In this document: positions 1 through 12,005 of the stretch, piece by piece
Numbering within the stretch: the first letter of the stretch is position 1
Layout: the number at the start of each line of letters is the position of its first letter
DNA from: Glebionis coronaria
Taxonomy: Eukaryota > Streptophyta > Magnoliopsida > Asterales > Asteraceae
Length of the DNA stretch: 64,000 bases
NCBI GenBank assembly: GCA_025667525.1
Contig: CM046875.1
Location: forward strand, 202,034,125-202,098,124
Direction: 5' to 3'
Program-made: the position numbers and the translations under genes
The notes under the pieces: generated by a model
What the model saw: the letters and a program-made list of their open reading frames with translations, nothing else
Databases searched by the model: none
What the model was told of the DNA's origin: nothing

Positions 1-665
1 TCACAAAATTCCTTGTTACGCCCAAGTAAAACCCATGATAAAATCATTCCCAAGTCTCCCAACAGACCACAACCAATTCTAGGACAAAAATGTCTTGGTA
101 GCATGCATAGTATATCAACTTTGCATGCTACAGTGCCTCATGATTTAGTAAAACTAACTCATACTCACCTACGGACACAATCTAGAATTGTGATAAGAGT
201 ATCATAAGGATACCCAAAGATCCTAAAGGTTCCTAAAACCTCCCCTTAAACTGTGATACAAATGTTGCCAAAAATATGCATGAACATAAAAAAATTTATG
301 TCAAGATAGGAATAGAAAATTCCAACCATCATCCATAGATAAAAACATGCCCAAATGATTCTCCAATGATCCATAAGCAACTCTGTATCCAATGGTATAA
401 TGCTAACACCACCTGCACATTTAGATTGAAAACCACAAAACTAACATTGTGGCTGACAACGCCCCGATAACACTTGTCAACATTAAGAAAAGCTTTGTCA
501 GTGTTAGACAAATATATTGCTGACAACGTCACAATAACACTTATTTTCGTTGAAGCAACCTTTGTCAGTGTTAGAAAAATATAGTGGAAAATCTAAATCC
601 TCAAAAAGACCAATAACAATGCATTATCCTATATATACTTTTACAAAAAGACTCCAAAACACATA
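1..665 (-). other. S1 region between pol and the missing ORF3
   Basis: There is no gene here. The stretch aligns with S2 at about 43610-44280 and holds degenerate copies of the SIRE TGTCARCG motif (around 453, 475, 496, 523 and 564). It also holds a purine-tract-like site at 236-250. Confidence 0.7.
236..250 (-). promoter_or_regulatory. internal polypurine-tract-like site (S1)
   Basis: On the element strand it reads TTTAAGGGGAGGTTT. It resembles the terminal tract of S2 (TTTAGGGGAGGAT) and is kept at the equivalent place in S2 (43848-43863). Multiple purine tracts are known in Sireviruses. A role in plus-strand priming is inferred. Confidence 0.5.
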
Positions 666-3600
666 TTATGTGAGATTGATCATTCCAATACTTGTTACCA
701 AGTATTGAAACCTTCCAGCATCAAAAGGTTTAGTTAGTTAATCTAACACATTTTCTTCTGTGTCTACCCTATCTGGTTGTATGAAACCCTTTTCAAAACA
801 ATCTCTTATAAAATGGTGTCTAATTTCTATGTGTTTAGTTTTAGAATGATGTACAGGATTCTTAATAATGCATAAAGTGTTGTTATTGTCAACAAATATC
901 TTGGTATGCATGAAATTATACCCATAATCCAACAGCTGGTTTTGAATCCATAAGACTTGTCCACAACAAGCAGCTGCTGCTACATATTCTGCTTCAGTTG
1001 TAGAATTGGCCACCACTGTTTGTTTCTTGCATTGACAAGATATCAACCTGCTCCCAAGAAACTGACATCCACCAGTTGTGGATTTTCTATCAAACTTATC
1101 ACCTCCATAGTCACTGTCTGAATATGCAATAAGCTCCAAAGGTGAATCTTTTGGATACCACAAGCCAAGACTGGGATAACATCTTAGGTACCTAAAGATT
1201 CTCTTGACAGCATAAAGGTGACATTCTTTGGGAGTCACTTGATGGCGTGCACAAGCACACACAGCAAACATGATGTCAGGTCTAGAGGCTGTGAGATACA
1301 TCAATGAACCAATCATTTATCTATAGTTCCTGACATCCACATCTTTTCCATCTCCAATCTTTCCCCAAGGTTGTTCTCTATCCATAGGAGTAGTAGCCCT
1401 CTTTTCATGTGGAGAAAAGCCAAACTTCTTCAAGATCTCTGCCACATATTTATCCTGGGAGATGAAGATACCATCTTCTTTCTGCTGAACTTGTAACCCA
1501 AGAAAGAAGTTAATCTCCCCCATAGCACTCATCTTGAATTTTTCTGTCATGAGCTTGGAAAAGTCTTCACTCATCTTTGGATTTGTGGATCCAAAGATGA
1601 TGTCATCAACATAGACATGAACAAGTAGAACATCCTTACCATTCTTCTTTGTAAACAATGTCTGATCTATGGTGCCCCTCTTGAATCCATTGTCCACCAA
1701 ATAAGTGGATAATGTGCCATACCATGCTCTTGGGGCTTGATGAAGTCCATACATAGCCTTCTTGACTCTATACACCTTGTCTGGATTCTCTAGATCTTCA
1801 AAACCAGGAGGCTGCATCACATATACCTCCTCAACAATTGTTCCATAGAGGAAGGCACTCTTCACATCCATTTGATAGACAGTGAAGCCCATGCATGAAG
1901 CATTGGCTAGAAATATCCTTATAGCTTCAATCCTTGCAACTGGTGCAAAGACCTCCTCATAGTCTATCCCTTCCTCTTGTGTATATCCCTGAGCCACTAA
2001 TCTTGCCTTGTTTCTAACCACAATACCTCTTTCATCTCTCTTATTTCTTAGAACCCATCTTGTCCCTATAGGTCTGACATATCTAGGACAATCAACCAGC
2101 TCCCAAACATCCTGAATTGCAAATTGGTGAAGCTCATCCTGCATTGCTTCCACCCAACTTGGTTCTTTGAGAGCATCAAATATCTTCTTGGGTTCCTGTT
2201 GTGACAGAAAACAGGCAAACAAGCATGATTGCACAAGAGGGGTATCAACCTTCTTGTGTATATTGGCAATCAATCCACCAAGATTCTGATGAGATCTTCT
2301 AGTCTGAACAGGACTCATAACATCCCCAATAATCTGAGAGGGGGGATGATTCTTCATAGTAGAAGTGAGAACTCCTACTTCAAAAAGTTTGGCGTCTTCA
2401 ATCTCATTATCCAAGTTGCCAATATATTCTTCTTCAGACTCTCTTTCATCAACATGAGGATGAACCTCTTCATACAAATTTGAAGGTTCACCCTGTTCAA
2501 AATTAGAAGAAAAAAGATGCCCAAAAGTGTTGTCAACGCCTGAACCGTGGTTGTCAGCGTTTGGGTTGTCAACGCCTGAAATGGTGTTGTCAATGTTTGA
2601 GCCATCAACGTTTGAATTTGTCCTGTCAGCGCTAGATTTGACTTTGTCAGTGCCTGAAGGACCATGCATGTTGTTAACTGGTGATACTTGGGGACCACCA
2701 TTATCCTTTCCAGCAGCAGCAGCAGCAGCAACAAAAGCATCTGTCCATATGGGAATTGTGACATACTCTAGTATAGGAGAAGACTTTTCTGCTTGTGATC
2801 CAACCTCTTCATTAATATCGGTACCTGAAACATCAACAACTTGTTCACAACATTTGAAGTTACCTTCACAATGTTTGGATTAGTAATAGGCATATAATTT
2901 AAAGTTCTAGATAGAGGTTCCAAGTCAAACAACCAATTTGGACCACTTTCAGGATCACTAGGTTTACTCTCTAAAAACCTAACATGTACTCTCTCGAGAA
3001 TACGTTTTTCCTTCTTAAGGTAAACCCTATATCCCTTGCTCTGCACTGAATACCCCATGAAATAGCCTTCATCACCTTTTGCACTAAATTTACCTAAGGC
3101 ATCACTAGTATCAAGGATAACTACATGACAACCAAAAGGTCTAAGAAAACAAATATTAGGTTTTCTTCCCCAAAGTAATTCATAAGGTGTTGTGTTCTGT
3201 ATCTTGTTGACCAGTGCTCTATTTTGAACATAGCATGCTGTATTCACAGCCTCAGCCCAAAAAGCTATGGGGAAATGAGCATCAGCCAACATAGTCCTGG
3301 CTGCTTCAATTAGGGTTCTATTCTTCCTCTCAGCAACCCCATTTTGCTGTGGGGTTTTGGCAATACTAAACTGCCTAGTAATCCCTTTCTTGGCACAAAA
3401 ATCATCTAAAAGTTTATTCTTAAACTCACCACCATTGTCACTTCTAAGCATTTTAACTTCATTACCAGTTTTCTTCTCAATCTGAGTAATAAAATCAATT
3501 AAGGTGTCTGCAGTATCACTCTTCATAGCTAAAAAGAAGGTCCAAGTAAACCTAGAAAAGTCATATGTGATGACAAAGCAATATGATTTACCATTCAAAC

Positions 3601-4272
3601 TCTCTATATTAGTTGGACCAAATAGGTCCATATGCAGCAAGTGAAGTGGTCTAGTAATAGAGTGCACCTGTTTAGACATGAATGAGACCTTGTGCTGCTT
3701 GCCTTTAAGACATGCAACACAAGAGTGGTCATTGTGGAAAGCCTTTTCAGGCAAGCCATCAACCAAACCAAGTCTCACCAGCCTGTTTATATTCTTAAAG
3801 TTTATGTTCCCTAGTCTCCTGTGCCATAGATTACTCTCATCTACTAAAGCTTTAGCATAAAAACATGACATATTGTTGTTCATCCTAATCCCATTTTGAT
3901 TCACATATAGATGTCTTTATGTCTAGGTGTTCTATAGTAAATATATTTCTCATCTGGGATCTTATAATCCTTGCTTAACACCAAGCATTCAGTATCAGTA
4001 AACAGAACTTTATTTTTGTTATCACAAACTTGTGATACACTAAAAAGATTGTAATCAAGTTCCTTTACCAGAAACACGTTTTCAAAACGCAAGTTCTTGG
4101 TGAGAAGGGTTCCTTTGCCTGTGATAGTTCCATATCCGCCTCCAAAGTAAACCTTATCACCATCCTTAATGAGAGTGAAGTTAGTCAAATAATCTTCCTT
4201 CCCTGTCATGTGCCTTGAGCATCCACTGTCCCAATATCCATAATCATTGACCTGTTTTTGAATGCCCTGCAC
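666..4272 (-). pseudogene. pol: S1 pol remnant (protease, integrase, RT, RNase H)
   Basis: This is the decayed Copia polyprotein. In reading order it holds a protease-type DSGCSRHMTG, the GAG-pre-integrase zinc region (LWHRRLG...CVACLKGKQH), the integrase core (MDLFGP, RSDNGGEF, GVAERKN), a low-complexity linker, RT (YVDDIIFGS) and RNase H ([16 protein letters not shown]). By comparison with S2, frameshifts occur near 3904 and near 2845, and in-frame stops at 1317-1319 and 738-740. The linker carries seven copies of the SIRE motif. It has no coding capacity as it stands. Confidence 0.9.
2531..2654 (-). repeat. TGTCARCGYY array in the S1 pol linker
   Basis: Seven motif copies start at 2531, 2552, 2567, 2588, 2603, 2624 and 2645, so the spacings are 21, 15, 21, 15, 21 and 21 bp. 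In the pol frame they encode Asn/Ser-rich peptides with recurring (A/V)D(K/N). The same spacing units occur in the non-coding LTR. Confidence 0.8.
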
Positions 4273-4291
4273 ATAAAGAAAACAAGTTAGT
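4267..4291 (-). other. splice-acceptor-like sequence between S1 gag and pol
   Basis: On the element strand, CTAAC is followed by a T-rich tract and TGCAG|GG just after the gag stop. The exon would start in phase 0 of the protease frame. S2 keeps the same arrangement at 47878-47901. Use as a splice site is inferred. Confidence 0.4.
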
Positions 4292-7079
4292 TTTCTTTAG
4301 GAACCCAAGCCTTAGCAGACTTGGATTCATCTGGTTGTTCAACAAGAACAGACTTAGTTCTCATAACAACCCCTTGTTCATCCCTTTTTGGATGAAATAC
4401 CCAGTTAACCCCAATAGGTTTTGTAATGACCTTTGAAATGTAATTAAATCTGTTGCAGGTCATTGAAATCCCATTTTCATTAGGGTTTTGATCTTTATTA
4501 GGTCTCAATGTCAAGCTTGAAGAAGCTTTGGACCCTTTACCCTGTGGTTGCAAATATTTAGGTCTGGTCACGTTTTTGTCAGCGTTGGATTTGATCTTGT
4601 CAACGTTGAAATTTCCCTTGTCAGCGTTGAACCTAGGGTTTGCTATAGAAACCCATTGCCTATTAGACCAAGTATTTGTCTTTTGAAATGGTCTTTGTCC
4701 ATGAGTATTAGACCCTCTAGTGAAGAATGGGGCTGGTCTAACAACTTGTGGACTTTGCTGCACACAAGGTTTAGGTCTGACAACGTTTGACTTTTTAACA
4801 GCGTTGACTTTGGAAACGTTGACACACTTATATGCTAAATGTGAAAAACTACCACAAGTGTAACAGGCTTTTCTAGACACAACCCTAGGTCTAGAAGAAA
4901 AGAAGCCTGTTCCATCATTACTAACTTGGCTTTTAGGTGACCTAGTATTCCTATACATTTCTGCATACTTGATGCTAGGTTTTCTAACAGTGTTTGAGCC
5001 AAGGTCAACAACCTGACCAGTGATTGGGTTTGTTACCTTAATAGGGGTTGACTCATTAGGACTTTCACATAACAAGCCACCCTTAACAAATAAGGTAGGG
5101 TTAGCTTTCTTCCATTCATTCAAGTCAGTCAACTTCTGTTGATACTCTTCAACTGGGGTAATGACTCTTGGTGGAGGAATAAATTCCTCCTCTTGGAGTT
5201 CTGGTAGACCAGTCCAAGATAGGTCCTTTCTTTGGACACCATAGAAGTCCCCAGCTGGTGGTGGAACCACAGTATAGTCTTTCATCCCAATCCCAGTCAT
5301 GTCCTTAGGATCCCTTTTTTTATTAACACATTCTCCTAGGGTTTGTGTGGCCTTATCAAATCTCTGAATTTTAAGGCCAACATTATTCTTATTCTTAATG
5401 GCCTCATCTAACTTAGCCTGTAACTCACCATTAACCCTTTCCATGATGCTCCTAATATCATTGCTAGCATTTAACTCATGTTTTAAGATATTTATTTTAT
5501 CTTTTAAGTCAAATTCCATTTTCTTGTATTCAGAAACTGTCTTCTCAGTTTGAGTGAGAGCTAGTTGATAATTAGACAGTTTGCATCTCTCAGTACTCAC
5601 ATCATCTAATAATCTTAACACCTCTTTGTTAAGTTTCTCAGTATTTAACCTACAATCCTTACTACAAAAAGCATCATCGTATACCTCATTATCTGATGAA
5701 GAGGAGGAGTGTGCCATAAGAGCATATTGAACATGCTCTTCTTCTTCAATTTCAGCAACCAAAGCTTTATCCTCTTCTCCATCCTTAGCCAAATAGCTCC
5801 AATCCCATCCCATACCATCAATTTCTTGCACTACAACCATGGCCTTAGGATCCTGAGCCTTAACAATTTGACTTGAGGGTTTGCCAGCATCCGATCACCT
5901 TGGAGATCTGTATTCCCTCATGAAGTGCCCCATACGATGACAGTTGTAGCACTCAACTTTGGATTTATCAAATCCAGCAGTGTCCTTTGCATTAAAGGTC
6001 ATCTTCTTCTTAAACCTTCTATTCCACCTGTTTGCTCTTATACTAGCAAGAGCCATGTTCAACTTAATATCCATCTCTTCCAAGTGCTCATCACTTATTT
6101 TCTCAAGGTCCTCATATGTAATCACTAAACCATCGGGCAAAGAGGCAATATAAGCACATATAGTATCCAAATCCAAACCAGCAGGTTTAACTCTTGGTGA
6201 GTCACTTTTATATGTGTCAGCGTCTGAATATAAGGAGTTGATAGGACATGTTCCAGCGTTGACACATGTTGATCCAGTAACTGGATGCATGTAAGAGTCC
6301 TTCTGATTGAATTGACCTTCACTATGTGAGAAGAAGGCCATGTTACTGTTGGTGGACTTGTTTCCATGCTCCAAAAGAGTTTCATTCTCCAATAGCCTTA
6401 GTTTGTTGTAGATATCATCAAAAGTAGAACTTTTGTGAGTGTTATTGGCAAGTATAGATCTTGCCTCAATCTTCCATGCTTCACCAAGGCTTTTAAGAAA
6501 AGTGGCAATGGTGTCAACGTCACCAACTTGTGTCCCCACGAAGGACAACTTGCTTGTAATATCAAGCAGTCTGCTTCTAACACTGCTAAGCTTCTCATTA
6601 GGTTGAGCCTTGAAAACAACATACTCATGTATGAGTTGCTTCTTCTTCTCTTCCTTAGTATCATCATTACCACTATATGCAACTTCAAGAGCTGCCCAAA
6701 GGTCCTTAGCAGATTCATAACCTCTGTATTTATGCTGGTTCTCTTGTCCCAAAGAGAGTTTCAGAATATTTAGGGTTTTCATAACAACCCTTTTCTTTGC
6801 TATGTCTTCAGCAGACACAGCTCGACCATCATCAGGCTTTTCTTTCTTATCTGCTTCTAAACATCCAGCAACAGCTGCTCTTCCATCAATGGCATCAGCA
6901 ATCTTTTGAGCTTTATTGAATGTGTTTCCATATTAAATAATTTCCCAGAGAGTGTAGTCATAGATCCCCAGATATTGCTCAAAGTTGAATTTCCACAATT
7001 CAAAGTTGGTTGCATCAAGCATGGTAATCTTGATGTTGGGTAAAGGTGAGTAGGAGGAGGTTACTTCTGGATTTGACAT
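4287..7079 (-). pseudogene. gag: S1 gag remnant
   Basis: The Copia/SIRE capsid-nucleocapsid protein begins at the ATG 98 bp inside the LTR, matching the S2 gag start. Visible parts are the N-terminal FELWKFNFEQY region (UBN2/retrotransposon gag type), a CCHC knuckle CYNCHRMGHFMREYRSP whose last cysteine is now tyrosine, a predicted coiled coil, and a second knuckle CYTCGSFSHLAYKC. Two in-frame stops, near 6934 and at 5895-5897, divide it into three open stretches in one frame. The frame ends in WVPKEN, as in S2. SIRE-motif triplets at 4577, 4598 and 4619 are spaced exactly 21 bp apart. Confidence 0.9.
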
Positions 7080-7084
7080 GATGT

Positions 7085-7128
7085 TTTTAGGGTTTTGACA
7101 AAATTAGGGTTTTGGTGATTTTAGGGTT
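7085..7128 (-). promoter_or_regulatory. telo-box cluster in the S1 leader
   Basis: Several AAACCCTAA-like units (TTAGGGTTT on the plus strand) lie between the primer site and the gag ATG. Telo-boxes are known plant promoter and 5'UTR elements. S2 has the same cluster. Confidence 0.6.
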
Positions 7129-7162
7129 CTTGTGTTCTTTAAGATAAAAAGTTCCTCAACAA

Positions 7163-7174
7163 GCTCTGATACCA
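7163..7174 (-). other. primer binding site, initiator tRNA-Met type (S1)
   Basis: The element strand reads TGGTATCAGAGC two bases inside the 5' LTR. This is the standard plant primer site for tRNA-iMet. Confidence 0.9.
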
Positions 7175-7176
7175 CT

Positions 7177-7694
7177 TGTTGATCCCAAACTTAGATCGAT
7201 TTAGCATTATGTATACGAGATTAGATCAAGTAATACACTTAGAGAAACCGTTGTATATGTATATGATAATCTAAGTGTTATGCGGAATTAACACTTAAAC
7301 AAGAACACGCAATATGTAAACAAACTTTCACTTTGATTAATGATAACAAACTTGCTTACAATGAAAGTGTTTAACGTATGAAAACTTATATATGAACAAT
7401 AACCTAAAGGTCTTCTTTTATAGACATAAAAAGCTTTGTATAGTAATCTACGTATCAACTATTCTAGGTAAAGATAAATATAGAAAATACATTGTTGTTC
7501 CTATCTTTACTAGAAATAATCTAGAACATAATAAACGCGTAGGTCATATCCTTCCATCAGTGCTTGTCTTCAATGTATCAACGCTTGACTTCTTCTTGTC
7601 AACACTTGATCTGTCAGCGTTTGTTTTCTTCCTATCAACGCTTGTTTTACTCTTGTCAGCGCTCAAGTAGACTGGCTATATTTTATTCCCAACA
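7177..7694 (-). repeat. S1 5' LTR (518 bp)
   Basis: The LTR begins TG and ends CA on both strands and is clearly homologous to the 522-bp S2 LTRs, though diverged. A TATA box (CTATAAAAGA on the element strand) lies at 7414-7423. Upstream of it is a motif array starting at 7576, 7597, 7612, 7633 and 7654 (spacings 21, 15, 21, 21). Confidence 0.9.
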
Positions 7695-9425
7695 CGCAAT
7701 ACGTTCCTCTTCATCATATTCATTTGCATGTTGATCATCCTCAGACTCATTATTGCACATGTCTGATGAATCGGGTGTGGTATTGCTATCAACCGTTTCC
7801 ATCATACACGTGTCATTAATGGCATTGGGTAGATCACTATGCTCAGGAATATCACCAAGCACATTATATTCATTAGTAGTATGTACCTTATTGATTGGCT
7901 CAGTGTCAAACATAGGGCCATTGTCATCTTTAGTGACTTTGAGAACTTCTTCAACCTTTGCCATGTATGAGTAATGTGCATCGAGCTCTTGATCAGAATC
8001 TTCATCCTCAGTATCATCAAGCATTGCTCCTTCCTCAGCTGACAATTTAACCCCTGCTTCCATTTTCTTGCATAGCAGCATATTTTCCTTGTGATAGCTG
8101 GAGTCTCTAACCCTTTTCGGCTTCCTGCATTCGTTTGCCATATGCCCATAACCTTGGCAATTAAAACATTGAATCCCACTCTGCTGAACCACTTGACTTC
8201 CAACAGTGTCCCTATTCCCAGTAGCAGCAACAATCCTCTGAGTATCATACTTGGCAGTTTGTCGATCATACCTTGCAGAACCCTCAACATGTGTTGGATT
8301 ATGTCGATCATACCTAGAAGGACTTTCACCACGTCGACGTGTGTCATATCTTGGAGGACTCTCAACATATCGGTTCTTTGTGTTAGATGATGTACGAAGA
8401 TTGTTGTTGGTGGGTTTGTAGATTTTCTTGTAAGTCTTCATTATGAAAGCAATTTGTTGTTTCATCTCTTGATTCTTTTGAGCTTGGTCTTCATCACTAT
8501 CTTCTTAAGATGATGATTCAGATGGTGGTGATGGTGCTCTTTGCACTTTACCTCGAGATTTTGTGGAAGATGAAGACTTAGATGATGTGGAATATCGTGG
8601 TGAAGATGATGTAGTGGAATATGGCTTAGGAGTACGAGAGTGAGGATCTTGAACATGTTGAGTGGTAGTCACTAAAGCAAGTGGATTAGCTGTCTTTGCA
8701 ACTTGTTCAGCTCGAATCTCATTTGCTTCATTCTAAAATTGCTTCAAGATGTCAAAGAGTCGATGATATGATACCTCGTCTAACTTTTCTTGTTGTTTCA
8801 CCAAAGTGACGAACCGTGTCCACTCGGGTTGAAGTTGTTGAAGAAATTGAACATTGACTTGCATGGTGGAGACTTGCGAATTATTTCTTGTCATGTCATT
8901 CATCATCTTATAAAACCTGTAGTAGTAAGAGTCAATTGATTCTCCATCCCTTGAAGTAAACTTGCCAAAATTCCAAAACAAGTTTGTTTTGACATCTTGT
9001 TTGTTGAGTGATTCTCCTTGTTGCAAGCGTTCAATAGCAGTCCACATTTCATGTGCTGTAGGACATGCATCAACCGTGGAGTAAATTTCATCTCCAATCC
9101 CACTTAGAATGGCTTCCTTCTCCGCATCATGCCAAGCACAATTTTCAGGTGTGAGATCAGCTCTTGTTTCATCACGTTCACTTGCAGGTATTAGATCAGT
9201 AGTATCTGTGGCTGCTCTTGGAGGAATTGATATTTTCTTGAATACATATGGTCCATGAGTAATACATTTCCTCAAGGCATCACCATTGGGTATTGTATCA
9301 AGATATCGTATGAAACGAGATTGCCATCGAGCATATCGACCAGACACAAGCATTGGTGGTCTCTCTTTATTACCCGCCACCATGATATTGTTGTTTGTGA
9401 CACGATACTCTTGAGTAGAATCCAT
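7695..9425 (-). pseudogene. gag: C3 gag remnant
   Basis: The Copia gag starts at the ATG following the leader. It shows the N-terminal GRYARWQSRFIRYLDT region, a UBN2-like middle with EMWTAIERLQQGESL and YYYRFYKMMND, a Ser/Arg-rich stretch with repeated (S/A)RYD units, and one knuckle CFNCQGYGHMANEC. After it comes ENMLLCKKMEAGV and an acidic LDAHYSYMAKVEEV region, which I associate with Asteraceae Copia gags. In-frame stops lie at 8733-8735 and near 8507. The frame runs into the S1 LTR and ends within a few codons, which marks the insertion point. Confidence 0.85.
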
Positions 9426-9587
9426 ATCTAGAGACTCTAAATCGATGAATTGAGAATGGATCTTAAGTAGATTTGTGTTGATTGTTGTTGTCGATGAAAA
9501 ATGTTAAAATCCCTTAAAAATTGTCTTCACGAGAAACCAAAAAATGGAAGGCAAAAAATCACACGTAAAAATTTTCACTGTTGGGTT

Positions 9588-10200
9588 TTTTCGGAATAAC
9601 TAACATTTTCAGAAAAATTGGTGTATTTCGGAATAACAAGGTTTTCAGAGAAATGCCTTTCTTCGGAATATTGATGTTTTCAGAAAAAACAACTTCTTCG
9701 GAATAATGGTGTTTTCAGAAAAACGTGGATCTTTGGAAAATTGATGTTTTCAGGAAAAACAACTGCTTCAGAATAATGGTGTTTTCAGAAAAACGTGGAT
9801 CTTCGGAAAATTGATGTTTTCAGGAAAAACAACTTCTTCGGAATAATGGTGATTTCAGAAAAACGTGGATCTTCGGAACAATCTTCGGAATAAATGCTTT
9901 TTCTGAAATGAAACTTTTCGGAATAATCTTCAGAATAATCTTCGGCATAGTCTTCGGAATAATCTTCGGAATAATACCAAATTCAGAGAAAATGAAAATT
10001 TCAGAGAAACTTACCTTCTTCGGAATAAACGTTTCTTCAGAATAGAGGCATTTTCGGAATAAGGCACTTTTCAGAAAAATCACTTTTTCGGAATATTCAC
10101 TTTTTCAGAATACTCACTTCTTCGGAATAGAAAACCCTTTTCCGAAAATCTGTTTTTTCAGAATAATTAACCCTTTTCTGAAATCTTCTTTTCGGAATGT
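9588..10200 (-). repeat. TTCGGAATA / TTTTCAGAAAA repeats in the C3 leader
   Basis: About 600 bp between primer site and gag are built from alternating TTCGGAATA-like and TTTTCAGAAAAA-like units. At least 15 copies contain TCGGAATA and more carry one change. Unit spacing is irregular, from about 12 to 35 bp. I see no coding potential beyond a spurious IPKK-rich frame. The remaining leader (9426-9587 and 10201-10428) is AT-rich and featureless. Confidence 0.8.
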
Positions 10201-10428
10201 TCTTGAAGCAATGAAACCGTAACTCAAAAAACAATCCAAACACCTCAAAATCTTGCGATTTTGACTACGAAAAACCAAACCAAATCCCTACCAAATCGAT
10301 ATAAATGATATATATCAAGATTTCTAGCCCGAAAATACTAAACAAAATTTAATTCAGGATGATTTATATGGAAAAATCAACCGAATCAAATTCAAACCAA
10401 ACAACCAAACACAATCTACCCCGTGGCG

Positions 10429-10440
10429 ATTGATACCAAA
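10429..10440 (-). other. primer binding site (C3)
   Basis: The element strand reads TTTGGTATCAAT directly after the LTR end. This matches the first bases of the Met-initiator primer type. Confidence 0.7.
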
Positions 10441-10813
10441 TGTTGTCCCATATTATTTAGATGATTAATGATAGAAAATAGATGAAAAGAGAAGGATTCC
10501 TAGAGAGAGAAAGTAGTGAGAGAATGTAGAGAGAGAGATGATTAACTTGATGAATATTAGATTAGGAATAATGAGAGTTACAAATGACCATCCACCCTCC
10601 TAACATGCTAGGAGGGTAGTATATATAGTCCACCCACATGCGGGCTTTAATGGGCTATATATTGGGCCGGGCTTGACGTTTGGACTTTAATTAGTTTAAA
10701 TCCAAGCCCGTGAACCACGACTAATTAACTACCTATTACAAAGTTCTAATAAATATTACAATAGAAACCTATGAACGAACATTCTTGTTTGACTCAATAT
10801 TTTGAGGCTAACA
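10441..10813 (-). repeat. C3 5' LTR (373 bp)
   Basis: It has TG...CA ends (TGTTAGCC to GGGACAACA on the element strand). A TATATA box lies at 10619-10628. Immediately downstream is a perfect 9-bp inverted repeat, ACCCTCCTA/TAGGAGGGT (10594-10617). The outer edge coincides with the loss of homology between A1 and A2. Confidence 0.85.
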
Positions 10814-11913
10814 ATCCCCTTAATGTCGGATAACTTCCACGCAATTGCACCTTTGTGATCCTTTAGAACATCGACAAGTGCGGTTTTTTCATCATTAGAA
10901 ATTTCTTTCGAAATAATAACCAGCAAATTGTCGTCCTCCTCCAAAAAGACATATTCGAGATGAGGAGGTAAATCTTTCAACTCGAGGATAGGTGGTTCCT
11001 CAATTGAATATTTGGGCTCGATACTCATAACCTCCTCGGGTGGAGGAAATGGGAAATCGTTAAGAAAATCCTTGATAATCGAGAAGTCCTCATCATTGTC
11101 GAGGTCTTCGTTACAAGTACGTGGAACATTGAACTCTTCAAACGTAAAACCACCACCTTCAAATGGAGTGAAGGTTGGTGTCGAGCTATCAAGAATGGGC
11201 TCTAACATAGTGGGATTGCCACTATTTTCATCATCACCAAAACCTAGAACTTCTTGTAAAAATTCCTCGCAAACAACATCGATCATATCAACGAGGTTTA
11301 TGGTTGCAACGGAATAAACATGAGAAATTTGAGAGTTTTGAGTTGCGTTTATAACAAGTTCCTCGTCGTTGAAACGTAAGGTGATCTTTCTAGCATGAAC
11401 ATCAATCAAAGCCATAAACGTATCGCGAAGCACGATAAAGTCTACCGGATAATAGAACTTTCCCACTTTCACAAAAACATCTTCCGCTAATCCACATGCG
11501 GGAATTGTGGAATGGTCGGCCAACTCGATAGACATTAGTGAAGCAGTAAGATTAGGAAGATTGAGCGACATGAAGATTGCAAGTGGCATCAAGTTAATGC
11601 TAGCACCAAGATCGGCCAAGGCATAGCATTCTTCCATATCTTGGATTGCACAAGGGATCAAGAATTTACCAGGATCACCGACTTTTTGAGGTATGCGATT
11701 AAGATAAACCGATGAACAACTAGACAATTGTTGCAATTTCTCCTTGTTGTTCAACATACTCTTAAAGTTAGCGGCAAATCGAGGCATCATGACCAAAGCA
11801 TCGGCGAAACTCACATTAAAGTGCAAATCACGAAACATTTTCATAAAAAGCTCAAATTGGTAATTGTCGCGCTCTTGACGTTTCTCCTTCCTAAGTCTCG
11901 ATGGATAGGGCAA
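10814..11913 (-). pseudogene. A1 protease and pre-RT region
   Basis: This continues gag in another frame and holds the Athila-type aspartic protease site ALADLGASINLMP, then SIELADHST and VKVGKFYYPVDFIV. Compared with A2, an internal deletion of about 48 bp removes the segment with the second protease motif (ILGHSFL in A2), so the enzyme is certainly dead. The following acidic region (about 150 residues) and the AIAWKLSDIKGI motif lead toward RT. The last codons of the open frame (10756-10813) are C3 LTR sequence. Confidence 0.85.
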
Positions 11914-12005
11914 AGGTGGGGTGGTTGAGGCATAGGCATAGCCTTTGGAATCTGGGGTTCCAAATATGGTAATGGGTCAACCTTAGGTGTGGCATGAGCG
12001 GTACT

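Larger units (their letters stand above)
1..7694 (-). mobile_element. SIRE-type Copia retrotransposon copy S1 (3' end outside window)
   Basis: The element runs right to left: 5' LTR, initiator-Met primer site, gag, protease-integrase-RT-RNase H, then the start of the 3' non-coding region. ORF3 and the 3' LTR must lie left of base 1, judging from sister copy S2. The Copia order (integrase before RT), the long two-knuckle gag and the RT signature YVDDIIFGS place it in the SIRE/Maximus lineage. It interrupts Copia element C3, whose gag frame stops at its right edge. The 5-bp target duplication (CGCAA expected) cannot be checked because the partner lies outside. Many stops and frameshifts show an older, dead copy. 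Confidence 0.9.
7695..10813 (-). mobile_element. Copia retrotransposon C3 (5' half only)
   Basis: Reading right to left, it has a short 5' LTR, a tRNA-Met-like primer site, an unusually repetitive leader and gag. S1 interrupts it at 7694/7695, so pol and the 3' LTR lie outside the window. Its right edge cuts the protease-RT frame of Athila copy A1. Target duplication is expected to start at 10814 (ATCCC) but its partner is not visible. Confidence 0.85.

Noticed and set aside
9820..10083. Open frame with FIPKK/IIPK repeats on the minus strand
   Set aside because: It is the translation of the TTCGGAATA repeat in the C3 leader. No start context or homology supports a gene.
9588..10200. CRISPR-like array
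   Set aside because: Units are short and irregular with no constant-length spacers, and this is a plant retrotransposon leader.
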